NCBI GenBank assembly: GCA_026125925.1
Contig: JAHCKF010000022.1
Coordinates: forward strand, 1-20,261
DNA: 20,261 nucleotides
From: Pseudolabrys sp.
GTDB lineage: Bacteria; Pseudomonadota; Alphaproteobacteria; Rhizobiales; Xanthobacteraceae
Direction of reading: 5' to 3'
The stretch's first letter is position 1. Each line of letters begins with the position of its first letter. The translations under genes and the position numbers were made by a program. The notes under the pieces were generated by a model, which was not told where the DNA came from, searched no databases, and worked only from the letters and a program-made list of their open reading frames with translations. Shown piece by piece: positions 10,658-18,082 of the stretch.

Positions 10658-11869
10658 GTGGCCACAGCCGCGCAACAAAGGCGCTCGCCGGTAACGGCGG
10701 GCGCCTATCTCATTCTCGCCGCCGGCTTTCTGGTGCTGTTCGTCGGCGGCGGCGCGCGCTTCGCCGTCGGCCTGACGCTGAAGCCAATTGTCGACGGCTT
10801 CGGCTGGGGCCGCAGCGACATCGGTCTTGCCGTTGCGCTGTTCCAGGTCGTTTCGGCGGCGGCGATGCTGGCTGCCGGCTATCTCGCCGATCGCGCCAGT
10901 CCACGGCTGGTGCTCGGCGCCGGGCTGGTCATCGCCGGCCTCGGCATTGGCGCCATGAGCGAGATTTCCGCGCCATGGCACGCGCATGTCGCTTACGGCG
11001 TGGTCTTCGCGCTCGGCAACGGCGCAGCGTCGTTGATCCCGGTCAGTGTGATGGTGACGCGTGTTTTCCCCGCGCGCACCGGCATCGCCAATGCCGCGGT
11101 GATCTCCGGCATGAGCGTCGGCCAGCTCGTTGTCATCGCGACGCTGGCGGCGGTGATGCTCACGGTGACGTGGCAATCGATCTATGTCTGGCTCGGCATC
11201 GCGCATCTGGCGCTGCTGCCGCTGGTGCTGTTGGCTATCCCGAAGAACACGGCAGCGCAGGCCAAGGCGGCGCAGCCGGCCATTGGCCTCGGCGTGCGCG
11301 AGGCGGCGCGCACGCGTCAGTTCTGGTTGCTGCTCGTCATCTACGCCATCTGCGGCTTCGACGATTTCTTCGTCTCGACCCATGTCGTCGCCTTCGCCCA
11401 GGATCGCGGCGTCAACGCCTTCCTCGCCGGCAACCTTCTGGCGGTGATGGGGCTGATGGGCCTCATCGGGGTCGTCGCCGCCGGTGCGGTGAGCGACCGC
11501 TCCGGCCCGGTCTGGCCGACGGCGCTGTCCTTCATCGCGCGGGTCGGCGTCTTCGGACTGGTGATGGTGGATCAGTCGACCGTCTCGGTCGCGGTGTTCG
11601 CGCTGGTCTTCGGCGTCACCTTCATGGTGACGGCGCCGCTCACTGTCGTCTTCGTCAAGGAGAGCTTCGGCACGCGCCATCTCGGCATGCTGACCGGCCT
11701 GATCACCTTGGTGCATCAGATCTTCGGCGGCATGGGCGCCTATCTCGGCGCCGCGATCTTCGACGCCACCGGCACTTATGAGGTGGGCTTTGTCCTGATG
11801 TTCGGCGTGTCGCTCGCCGCCGTGGCGCTGACCTTCATGTTGCGGCGGCCGGAGCGGGTTGCGGTGTAG
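10658..11869 (+). CDS. MFS permease (oxalate/formate antiporter or monocarboxylate-like)
   Basis: A 403-aa protein with about 12 hydrophobic segments. The first cytoplasmic loop carries the MFS motif A as GYLADRASPR, repeated in the second half as GAVSDRSGP. Overall layout resembles the OFA/MCT-like MFS group that moves small organic acids, but the substrate cannot be assigned. The start is a GTG 25 bp after the coxM stop with no clear ribosome site; no better in-frame start is seen nearby. Position and strand suggest it is the fourth gene of the coxSLM operon and may carry the enzyme's substrate or product. Its stop lies 9 bp from the stop of the convergent regulator, with no room for a terminator. 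Confidence 0.9.
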   Translation: MATAAQQRRSPVTAGAYLILAAGFLVLFVGGGARFAVGLTLKPIVDGFGWGRSDIGLAVALFQVVSAAAMLAAGYLADRASPRLVLGAGLVIAGLGIGAMSEISAPWHAHVAYGVVFALGNGAASLIPVSVMVTRVFPARTGIANAAVISGMSVGQLVVIATLAAVMLTVTWQSIYVWLGIAHLALLPLVLLAIPKNTAAQAKAAQPAIGLGVREAARTRQFWLLLVIYAICGFDDFFVSTHVVAFAQDRGVNAFLAGNLLAVMGLMGLIGVVAAGAVSDRSGPVWPTALSFIARVGVFGLVMVDQSTVSVAVFALVFGVTFMVTAPLTVVFVKESFGTRHLGMLTGLITLVHQIFGGMGAYLGAAIFDATGTYEVGFVLMFGVSLAAVALTFMLRRPERVAV

Positions 11870-11878
11870 CGTCCACAA

Positions 11879-12664
11879 TTACGCCTCGCCGTTCTTCTCC
11901 GGCACCAGCAGTACGAATTTGGTATCCGGCCGGTCGGCCGGCGCGAAGCTGTGCTGCGTGTAAACGAGCGCGCCGTCCTGCGGGTGCGTGAAACGGCGGC
12001 GGCCGCCTTCGCGCCCGAGCACTGTCTGCGCCTGCCATTCGGCGTTGAACAAGGCGCTGTCGCGGCGCAGGCCATCGACGAGGTCGCGCAGGCGCGGATC
12101 GTTGAGGCTGCGGCTGAAGTCGGTGCGGAATTCGGCGAGCAGGCGGCGGGCGCGATCCTGCCAGCCGTCGATCAGGCGCCGCGCCGCTTCATCGACGAAG
12201 ACGAAGCGCAGCAGGTTGCGCTGATGATCGGCGTCGAGCCAGCCGACGAACAAGTGAGCGGCGGCGTCGTTCCAACAGCAAGCATTCCACAGGCGGTCGA
12301 GCCCGTAGGCCGGGTAGGCGGCGGCGCCGACCGCGGCCTTGAGCGAAATCGGCGCGTCGGCGCTTTCGTCCGGGGCGGGCGAGCGCGGGTCGCGGCGGTC
12401 GGCGAGCTCGAACAGATAGGCGCGCTCGGCGCGCGTCAGCGCCAGGGCTTCCGCGAGACGGCCGAGCGCGTGGCCGGAGACTTGAACGTCGCGGCCCTGC
12501 TCGATGAAGGTGCACCAGGTCGCGCTGATGCCGGCGCGCGCCGCCAATTCTTCGCGGCGCAGTCCCGGCGTGCGGCGGCGGGTGGCGGCGGGCGCGGGCG
12601 CCAGCGCCTCCCGATGGGTGCGGACGAACTGGCCGAGCAGGCGGCGGCGGTCGGGATCGGTCAT
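11879..12664 (-). CDS. XRE-family regulator with MmyB-like ligand-binding domain
   Basis: A 261-aa DNA-binding regulator. Residues about 10-80 form the helix-turn-helix with the usual lead RRRTPGLRREELAARAGISATWCTFIEQGRD; residues about 105-260 match the MmyB-like (PAS-type) ligand-binding domain (LDRLWNACCWNDAAAHLF...RNLLRFVF). Members of this family commonly repress a divergent neighbouring gene. It is divergent from the methyltransferase, with a symmetrical promoter region (12690-12729) that suggests it controls both itself and that gene. The predicted leader is only about 20 nt with no clear ribosome site. The ligand is unknown; a fatty acid is a family-level possibility only. Confidence 0.9.
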   Translation of the reverse strand: MTDPDRRRLLGQFVRTHREALAPAPAATRRRTPGLRREELAARAGISATWCTFIEQGRDVQVSGHALGRLAEALALTRAERAYLFELADRRDPRSPAPDESADAPISLKAAVGAAAYPAYGLDRLWNACCWNDAAAHLFVGWLDADHQRNLLRFVFVDEAARRLIDGWQDRARRLLAEFRTDFSRSLNDPRLRDLVDGLRRDSALFNAEWQAQTVLGREGGRRRFTHPQDGALVYTQHSFAPADRPDTKFVLLVPEKNGEA

Positions 12665-12689
12665 GAGCAGGCGCGTTAGCGTGGCAGAT

Positions 12690-12729
12690 AGTATACCAGG
12701 ATAACTGGTTTATTGTACCAGTCTATACT
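12690..12729. promoter_or_regulatory. Divergent promoters with TACCAG operator half-sites
   Basis: Plus strand has TATACT at 12724-12729 (a -10 for the methyltransferase) and its mirror AGTATA at 12690-12695, which is TATACT on the minus strand (a -10 for the regulator). Between and overlapping them are TACCAG at 12694-12699, CTGG at 12705-12708 and TACCAG at 12717-12722; the direct copies are 23 bp apart, about two helical turns, and ACCAG/CTGGT forms an inverted pair. One bound regulator could occlude both promoters. Confidence 0.55.
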
Positions 12730-12778
12730 CCGGGTCATGATCCACCGGCAATCCAGGGGGCCAGTCGGGAAACAAGCC

Positions 12779-13543
12779 ATGTCGCGAGCACACGACGCCG
12801 TCGTCGATGATCAGTTCGGCCCACAGGCCAAGGCCTATGTCGAAAGCGCCGTCCATTCCGCAGGGCGGGACCTCGAGGCGCTCGATGCGCTGGTCGCCGC
12901 GGCGCGGCCGGCGCATGCGCTCGATCTCGGCTGCGGCGGCGGCCACGTCGCCTACCGGCTGGCCAAGCACGCGCAGCGTGTGACCGCGAGCGACCTGTCG
13001 GCCGAGATGCTGGCGGCAGTGCGCGCCACGGCCAAAGAGAAGGGCCTCGCCAACATCGAGACGTTGCAGGCGCCGGCGGAGAAGCTGCCTTTCGCCGACG
13101 GCACCTTCGATTTCCTCGGCTGCCGCTATTCGGCGCATCACTGGCGGCATTTTCCGGTCGGCATCCGCGAGGCGCGCCGTGTCCTGAAGGCGGGCGCACC
13201 GGCAGTGTTCATCGACGCCTATGCGCCGGGCGAGCCGCTGTTCGACACGCATATCCAGGCCGTCGAACTGCTGCGCGACACCTCGCATGTCCGCGACTAC
13301 ACACTGGCCGAATGGTCGGCGGCGCTGGAGACTGCCGGCTTTGCGGTGCGCGCGCTGAACACCTGGCAACTACGGATGGATTATCCGGTCTGGATCGCCC
13401 GCATGCGGACGCCGGACGACAATGCGCGGGCGATCCGGGCGTTGCAGACGGCGGCCTCGGCCGAGGTGCGCGAGCATTTCGCCATCGAATCCGACGGCTC
13501 GTTCATGCTCGACATCACGATGATGGAGACGGTCGCGGCCTAG
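12779..13543 (+). CDS. Class I SAM-dependent methyltransferase (UbiE/Methyltransf_11 type)
   Basis: A 254-aa Rossmann-fold methyltransferase. Motif I is ALDLGCGGGH (about residues 47-56), the acidic ribose-binding residue is in VTASDLSAEML, and motif II/post-motif residues are in FADGTFDFLGCRYSAHHW, followed by AREARRVLK-like REARRVLKAG. The substrate is not identifiable; small-molecule methylation is typical. The start at 12779 is preferred: the frame is open from 12713, but the predicted -10 box (12724-12729) lies downstream of that, so earlier starts would not be transcribed. It is divergent from the XRE regulator and shares a palindromic CTAG stop with the convergent cyclase gene. Confidence 0.86.
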   Translation: MSRAHDAVVDDQFGPQAKAYVESAVHSAGRDLEALDALVAAARPAHALDLGCGGGHVAYRLAKHAQRVTASDLSAEMLAAVRATAKEKGLANIETLQAPAEKLPFADGTFDFLGCRYSAHHWRHFPVGIREARRVLKAGAPAVFIDAYAPGEPLFDTHIQAVELLRDTSHVRDYTLAEWSAALETAGFAVRALNTWQLRMDYPVWIARMRTPDDNARAIRALQTAASAEVREHFAIESDGSFMLDITMMETVAA

Positions 13544-14574
13544 GTCCGCATGCTTGCCGGCGCGAACCAGCGGAAGTTGCCGCGTCCGGCGGCCTTGGCG
13601 GCGTAGAGCGCGATGTCGGCCTGCTTGAGCGCCTCGGCCGAGCCGACGCCGCGCAGCGGGACGAGACCGATCGAGACGCCGACCTGGAGGCGGCGCCAGC
13701 CGGCGCGCATCGGCGGCGCCATCGCGGCGATGATCTTGCGGGCGAGCAGGGTGGCGTTGGCCCGGCCGTCCGCCATCACCAGCACGGCAAACTCGTCGCC
13801 ACCCAGCCGCGCCACCCCATCCCCGGCGTCGCAGGCGGCGGCGAGGCGCCGTGCCGCTTCCTTCAAACATTCGTCGCCAACCGCATGGCCGAGCGAATCG
13901 TTGACGGACTTGAAGCCGTCGAGATCGAGCAGCATGAGCGTGCCGTTGGCCTCACACTCGCCATCGCAGACGGCGCTGAGCTTTGTCTTGAACTGGTGTC
14001 GGTTGGCGAGGCCGGTCAGTTCGTCGAATTCGGCGAGGTAGCGCGTGCGCTGCCAGCGCTCGGTCTCTTCGGTAATATCCTGCTTGAGCCCGAACAGCCG
14101 GATCGGCCGGTTGCCGTTGCACTCGACGGTCGCGGTGATGCGGATGACGCGGCGGCCGCCGTTCGGCGTCTCGATCGCGGTGTCGAGGTTGAAGCCGGTG
14201 CGCTCGGCGATGGCACGGCTGCGCACCGCCTCCAGCGTCTTCAGCGACTCGGCGGGATAGCGGATCAGCGCCTGGCAGCGCTTGAGCGGGCGGTCGCGCG
14301 CGATATCGAACATGTCGTAGGTGCCGCCCGACCATTGCAACGACTGGCTGGCGAGGTCGCACTCCCACAGGCCGAGGCGGGCGGCGGCGGAAGCACGCTC
14401 GAATATCTCGCGACTGCGCGCCATGGCGGCCTCGTAGTGGCCGATGGTGCGCGCCTGGGCCTCGACCACGGCGCTGAGCCGCGCCACTGCCGCGGCGGTC
14501 TGCTCATGCGAATAAGGATCGACGCCAGCAATGGCCGTCGTGTTGGCGGTTGCCCGCCATTCGATGCTCGACAT
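13540..14574 (-). CDS. PAS-GGDEF diguanylate cyclase
   Basis: A 344-aa cytoplasmic signalling protein, with no membrane segment seen. Residues about 25-60 look helical, about 60-170 form a PAS-like sensor (RLGLWECDLASQSLQWSGG... ending IRLFGLKQDITEE), and 180-340 form the GGDEF domain. The active site is intact: LARLGGDEF-type sequence with GGDEF at 258-262, metal Asp217 in LLDLDGFKSVND. The product-inhibition site RxxD expected five residues before GGDEF reads DAGD (249-252), so the Arg is lost and feedback inhibition at this site is unlikely. GGGGG lies about 5 nt upstream of the ATG. Convergent with the methyltransferase; downstream of nirK on the same strand but separated by a terminator. 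Confidence 0.92.
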   Translation of the reverse strand: MSSIEWRATANTTAIAGVDPYSHEQTAAAVARLSAVVEAQARTIGHYEAAMARSREIFERASAAARLGLWECDLASQSLQWSGGTYDMFDIARDRPLKRCQALIRYPAESLKTLEAVRSRAIAERTGFNLDTAIETPNGGRRVIRITATVECNGNRPIRLFGLKQDITEETERWQRTRYLAEFDELTGLANRHQFKTKLSAVCDGECEANGTLMLLDLDGFKSVNDSLGHAVGDECLKEAARRLAAACDAGDGVARLGGDEFAVLVMADGRANATLLARKIIAAMAPPMRAGWRRLQVGVSIGLVPLRGVGSAEALKQADIALYAAKAAGRGNFRWFAPASMRT

Positions 14575-14650
14575 GTTTTCCCCCAGCGGCGCCGAGGCTA
14601 AGGCAGGGGGATTAACGATCGGTAGCCGTGCAATGCAGCGGGCCGGCTCG

Positions 14651-14686
14651 AAAAGAGGACGGCCCTCCCGGCAGGGAAGGCCGTCC
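14651..14686 (-). terminator. Rho-independent terminator of nirK
   Basis: GGACGGCC-C-TCCC, loop GGCA, GGGA-A-GGCCGTCC (14657-14686) forms 8 + 4 pairs around one mismatch. On the minus strand, 23 nt after the nirK stop, it is followed by TCTTTT (14656-14651). It isolates nirK from the diguanylate cyclase gene. Confidence 0.8.
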
Positions 14687-14709
14687 CCGTTTAACTTCGT
14701 CCTCTCCGG

Positions 14710-15900
14710 CTAGTGCGACATCGATTGCGCGGACTTCGCCGGGTCGTGGTCCTTGAACACATTCGGATTGTCCGGACCGGTTACCTCCAGCACGCCGGCA
14801 AGACCCCGTTCGACGCGGCTCAAGGCGTGGTCGACCAGCATGAACTTGCCGGGCACCTGCAGTTTGAACTCGACGACGCCGGCGCCGCCGGGGGGTACGG
14901 TGATGGTCTGCACGTCGCGAACCGGCGGCGTGGTGAGCGAGCCGAGGTTGTAGTAGCGGTCGAAGATTTCGCCGATGACATGGAACGACGACGTCTTGTT
15001 CGGTCCGCCGACGCCGAAGAAGATGCGCACGGTCTCGCCGACCTTGGCCTTCAGCGGCATGTCCTTTGCGAGCGCGAGCGCCGCGCCGTTGAAGACATAA
15101 TATTCCGGCTTCTCATCCATCAGCTTGTCGTAGCTCTCGGTGAGCTCCCCTTGGGAGCCGACCTTCTGTTCGGTGTAGATCTCACCTTGCATGACGTAGA
15201 ATTCATGATCGACCTTCGGCATGCCGCCTTCCGGCTCGACCAGGATCAGGCCGTACATGCCGTTCGAGATGTGCTGCGCGGCCATCGGCACCGCGCAGTG
15301 ATAAACATAGAGACCGGGGTTCGTGGCGACGAACTCGAAGCTGCGCGCTTCGCCGGCGGCCGCGTCGGTCGCCTTCGCGCCGCCGCCGGGACCGGTGACG
15401 GCGTGGAAGTCGACATTGTGCATCATCGCCGAGTTGTCATCGTTCTTGAGGTGCACTTCGACGGTATCGCCGACGCGGACGCGCACGAACGGACCCGGGA
15501 CCTTGTTGTTGAAGGTCCAGTAGCGATAGGTCGCGCCGTCCGCGAGCTGCCCGGTGACCTCGACGGTCTCCAGATCGACCTTGACGCGCTGCGGGCCGCG
15601 CGCGGCGATTGGCGGCGGCAGGTCGCTGGGATCGCGGACGATCGAGACAGGGCCGTCGGTCTTGGCAATCTTGGTTCGCGTATGCGCCAGCGGGACCGGT
15701 CCGCGCGCCGGAGTAGCTTCGTAGCTGACCGGCTGGACCGGCCCGAGCGAGGCAGCCGTGGCCGTCGTGTCTAAAAGCCGATCCGGGTGAAACTGTCCGT
15801 TGAAGAACGTCGATCCGAGCAGGATGGCAACGCTGGCGCCGAGCACCACAGTGGCGGAGCCGAGGAAGGCCCGGTCGTTTCTATCTTTGAAGAGCCGCAT
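14710..15900 (-). CDS. nirK: Copper-containing nitrite reductase, AniA-like (class II)
   Basis: Reduces nitrite to nitric oxide outside the inner membrane during denitrification. The 396-aa protein has an N-terminal hydrophobic segment (AFLGSATVVLGASVAILLGS), so it is exported or anchored, then two cupredoxin domains. Type 1 copper ligands are His161, Cys202, His210 and Met215; type 2 copper ligands are His166, His201 and His358; catalytic Asp164 and His307 (SSFHVIG) are present. The segment YHCAVPMAAQHISNGMYGLILVEP and the tail of domain 2 match the AniA/class II type rather than the class I enzyme with the longer Met loop. AGGAGA lies 8 nt before the ATG. It has an FNR/NnrR-type box upstream and its own terminator; nirV and nor genes are absent from the window. 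Confidence 0.94.
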   Translation of the reverse strand: MRLFKDRNDRAFLGSATVVLGASVAILLGSTFFNGQFHPDRLLDTTATAASLGPVQPVSYEATPARGPVPLAHTRTKIAKTDGPVSIVRDPSDLPPPIAARGPQRVKVDLETVEVTGQLADGATYRYWTFNNKVPGPFVRVRVGDTVEVHLKNDDNSAMMHNVDFHAVTGPGGGAKATDAAAGEARSFEFVATNPGLYVYHCAVPMAAQHISNGMYGLILVEPEGGMPKVDHEFYVMQGEIYTEQKVGSQGELTESYDKLMDEKPEYYVFNGAALALAKDMPLKAKVGETVRIFFGVGGPNKTSSFHVIGEIFDRYYNLGSLTTPPVRDVQTITVPPGGAGVVEFKLQVPGKFMLVDHALSRVERGLAGVLEVTGPDNPNVFKDHDPAKSAQSMSH

Positions 15901-15951
15901 GACTTTCTCCTGACGTTCGTGTCGCGGCGGAAGTTCGTCGCCGACAGGAGC

Positions 15952-15992
15952 AACCTAGGAGCGCGGCTGAGGAGCTGGTTGACGCAGCGCAA
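15952..15992 (-). promoter_or_regulatory. nirK promoter with FNR/NnrR-type box
   Basis: Minus strand TTGCGCTGCGTCAA (15992-15979) fits TTG-N8-CAA, the Crp/Fnr-family box, and TTGCG-N4-xxCAA as in NnrR sites. A TAGGTT at 15957-15952 is placed as the -10 for a class II promoter with the box centred at -41.5, giving a start near 15944, 44 bp before the ATG. This fits induction by low oxygen or NO. The match is direct; which regulator binds is inference. Confidence 0.62.
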
Positions 15993-16086
15993 TAAAACGG
16001 CGCGTGGAGGTAAGGATAACTCCCTAGGAAATATACGTAATCCGAACCTGGCGGTGGCGCTGCGACGCCAAATATCCAGCCGCGCC

Positions 16087-16620
16087 CTAGCGCTCCAGCT
16101 CCTTGAGGAGATCGTGCAGATCGAGCGGCCGGGTGAACATGTGGAGCGAGCCGTCCGGCTTCTTCGGCCACTCGTCCTGCGGACGGTCCCAGTACAACTC
16201 TACGCCGTTCTGGTCCGGATCGCGCAGATAGAGCGCCTCGGAGACGCCGTGATCGGACGCGCCGTCGAGCGGGATCTTGGCGACGATCAGCCGCTGCAGC
16301 GCGTCGGCCAGCGCCTTGCGCGTCGGGTAGAGGATGGCGGTGTGGAACAGCCCGGTGGTGCCCGGCGGCGGGGGCGAGCCGCCTTTGCTCTCCCAGGTGT
16401 TGAGCCCCAGGTGATGATGGTAGCCACCGGCCGAGATGAAGGCGGCGCCGGGATAGGTCGTGGTCAGGGAAAAGCCGAGCACGCCGCAGTAGAAGTCGAG
16501 CGCGCGCGAAAGGTCGGCCACCTTGAGATGGACGTGGCCGATCCGGGCCCCGGCGTCGATGGTCGGGAAGCGGGCCGGGCTGTTCGGGGCATCGGCTGCG
16601 GTGGTCATGGAATGGTCCAT
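16087..16620 (-). CDS. VOC-family protein (glyoxalase / extradiol dioxygenase fold, CatE-like)
   Basis: A 177-aa single-module vicinal-oxygen-chelate protein. The opening RIGHVHLKVADLSRALDFYCGVLGF is the family hallmark; likely metal ligands are His29 (or His31), His93 in LFHTAI and Glu141 in GVELYWDRP, so the H-H-E triad is in place. The RDPDQNGVELYWDRPQDEWP ending resembles proteins annotated as catechol-2,3-dioxygenase-like CatE, but this annotation is often unproven. The start at 16620 gives the longest frame; the ATG at 16608 is possible, and neither has a clear ribosome site. It is divergent from coxD over 147 bp and lies upstream of nirK on the same strand, but nirK has its own promoter. 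Confidence 0.82.
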   Translation of the reverse strand: MDHSMTTAADAPNSPARFPTIDAGARIGHVHLKVADLSRALDFYCGVLGFSLTTTYPGAAFISAGGYHHHLGLNTWESKGGSPPPPGTTGLFHTAILYPTRKALADALQRLIVAKIPLDGASDHGVSEALYLRDPDQNGVELYWDRPQDEWPKKPDGSLHMFTRPLDLHDLLKELER

Positions 16621-16767
16621 TCTGCCGTAAACATATGGCTGCTATCTCGAATTTGCTGCAACAGGGGCCCGTTTCGGCTGGTTTGGCGGCCCTGGTGCCA
16701 TTAGATGTAGTCCGGCGCCGACACCGGATAAAGTGTCACCGAGGGTACCGACGCAAGGTATTGAAGA

Positions 16768-17688
16768 ATGGCCGTTACACCGCTTCCCGACAGCATTGAT
16801 GGAACGCTGGCCATGCTGGCCAAGGCTGATTATGTGGCCGACCGGTCGCTGGCGACGGTGCTGTATCTGGCGCTCAAGATGGGGCGGCCTTTGTTCCTCG
16901 AGGGCGAGGCCGGCGTCGGCAAGACCGAGATCGCCAAGGTGCTGTCCTCGGCGCTCGGCCGGCGGCTGATCCGCCTTCAATGCTACGAGGGCCTCGACGT
17001 CGCCGCCGCCGTCTACGAATGGAATTACGGCGCGCAGATGATCGCCATCCGCATGGCGGAGGCGCAAGGTGAGGGCGACCGCGCCCGGCTCGAGCACGAC
17101 GTGTTCTCGCAGCAATATCTCATCAAGCGGCCGTTGCTGCAGGCGCTCGAACCCGATCCTGCCGGACCGCCGGTGCTGCTGATCGATGAACTCGACCGCA
17201 CCGACGAGGCCTTCGAAGCGTTCCTGCTCGAAGTATTGGCCGACTTCCAGGTGACCATTCCCGAACTCGGCACCGTGAAGGCGGAGCATCCGCCGATCGT
17301 CATCGTCACTTCGAACCGCACCCGCGAAGTGCACGACGCGCTCAAGCGCCGCTGCCTCTATCACTGGGTCGGCTATCCGGACGCAGCGCGCGAACTCAAT
17401 ATCCTGCGCGCCAAGGTGCCGGGCATCGCGAAGAAGCTGTCGAGCCAGGTGGTCGCCTTCGTGCAGGCGCTGCGCAAGGAAGACCTGTTCAAGTCGCCCG
17501 GCGTCGCCGAGACCCTGGATTGGGCCGGCGCGCTGACCGAACTCGATGTCGTCGCGCTCGATCCGGCGACGGTGTCGGACACGCTCGGCGTGCTGCTGAA
17601 GTATCAAGACGACATCGCGCGGCTCGACGGCACCAAGGTGAAGGCGCTGCTCGACGAGGTGAAGTCGGAGCTGCGGGCGGCGGAGTAG
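16768..17688 (+). CDS. coxD: CoxD-like MoxR-family AAA+ ATPase
   Basis: Maturation chaperone for Mo hydroxylases; in CO dehydrogenase systems CoxD is required for building the active-site cluster. The 306-aa protein has Walker A GEAGVGKT (46-53), Walker B VLLIDE (136-141), sensor 1 VTSNRT with Asn183, and an arginine finger in KRRC (194-195), all in the MoxR arrangement. The start is the ATG at 16768 near the end of the 147-bp divergent region, which holds a GACAC...GTGTC inverted pair; the ribosome site is weak. It is first in a unit coxD-rid-coxE, with only 10 bp to the next gene. It lies about 6 kb from coxSLM. Confidence 0.92.
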   Translation: MAVTPLPDSIDGTLAMLAKADYVADRSLATVLYLALKMGRPLFLEGEAGVGKTEIAKVLSSALGRRLIRLQCYEGLDVAAAVYEWNYGAQMIAIRMAEAQGEGDRARLEHDVFSQQYLIKRPLLQALEPDPAGPPVLLIDELDRTDEAFEAFLLEVLADFQVTIPELGTVKAEHPPIVIVTSNRTREVHDALKRRCLYHWVGYPDAARELNILRAKVPGIAKKLSSQVVAFVQALRKEDLFKSPGVAETLDWAGALTELDVVALDPATVSDTLGVLLKYQDDIARLDGTKVKALLDEVKSELRAAE

Positions 17689-17698
17689 AGGACTGTCG

Positions 17699-18082
17699 AT
17701 GCAAGCCAAGATCGTCAACGCAGCCGATGCGCCGCAGCCGGTCAGCCGGTATGCGCAGGCGATTGACCTCACGCAATTCAGCCGACTGCTCATCGTGAGC
17801 GGCCAGATTCCCGTTTCGATCGATGGACAGGTGCCTTCCGACTTTGACGGCCAGTGTCGCCTGGCGTGGGCGAATGTGTTTGCCCAATTGCGGGCGGCAG
17901 GGATGGGGATCGACAATCTCGTCAAGGTCACCATTTTTCTGTCGGACCGCCGCTACGCCGCCGAGCTGCGCAGCATCCGGCAGGAATTGCTGGGCGCGCA
18001 TGTTCCCGCGCTGACCGTGATCATTACCGGCATCTTCGATGAGAAGTGGCTCCTCGAGATCGAGGCCATGGCAGCAGAATGA
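17699..18082 (+). CDS. Rid (YjgF/YER057c/UK114) family protein lacking the catalytic Arg
   Basis: A 127-aa Rid-fold protein, probably trimeric and cytoplasmic. The IVSGQIPVSIDGQVPSDFDGQ segment, the FAQLRAAGMGIDNLVKVTIFLSDR segment and the LLEIEAMA ending match the family. In RidA imine deaminases a key Arg lies in PARSCVEV; here the aligned sequence is PALTVIIT, with Leu105 in the Arg place, while Glu120 is kept. It may therefore not be a standard 2-aminoacrylate deaminase. AGAGGA lies 6 nt before the ATG. It sits between coxD and coxE and overlaps coxE by ATGA, so it is translated with the maturation genes. No established role for Rid proteins in CO dehydrogenase maturation is known to me. 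Confidence 0.87.
   Translation: MQAKIVNAADAPQPVSRYAQAIDLTQFSRLLIVSGQIPVSIDGQVPSDFDGQCRLAWANVFAQLRAAGMGIDNLVKVTIFLSDRRYAAELRSIRQELLGAHVPALTVIITGIFDEKWLLEIEAMAAE

Noticed and set aside
10466..11878. 470-codon minus-strand open frame opposite the MFS gene
   Set aside because: Highly charged His/Arg/Glu/Asp composition typical of the complement of a membrane protein gene.
16065..16078. Short GC hairpin downstream of the VOC gene considered as a terminator
   Set aside because: Only about five base pairs and no T-tract in either direction.
16087..16620. Firm call as catechol 2,3-dioxygenase linked to pcaDC
   Set aside because: It has one VOC module and generic metal ligands only; extradiol activity cannot be read from sequence, and PcaDC belong to the ortho-cleavage route.
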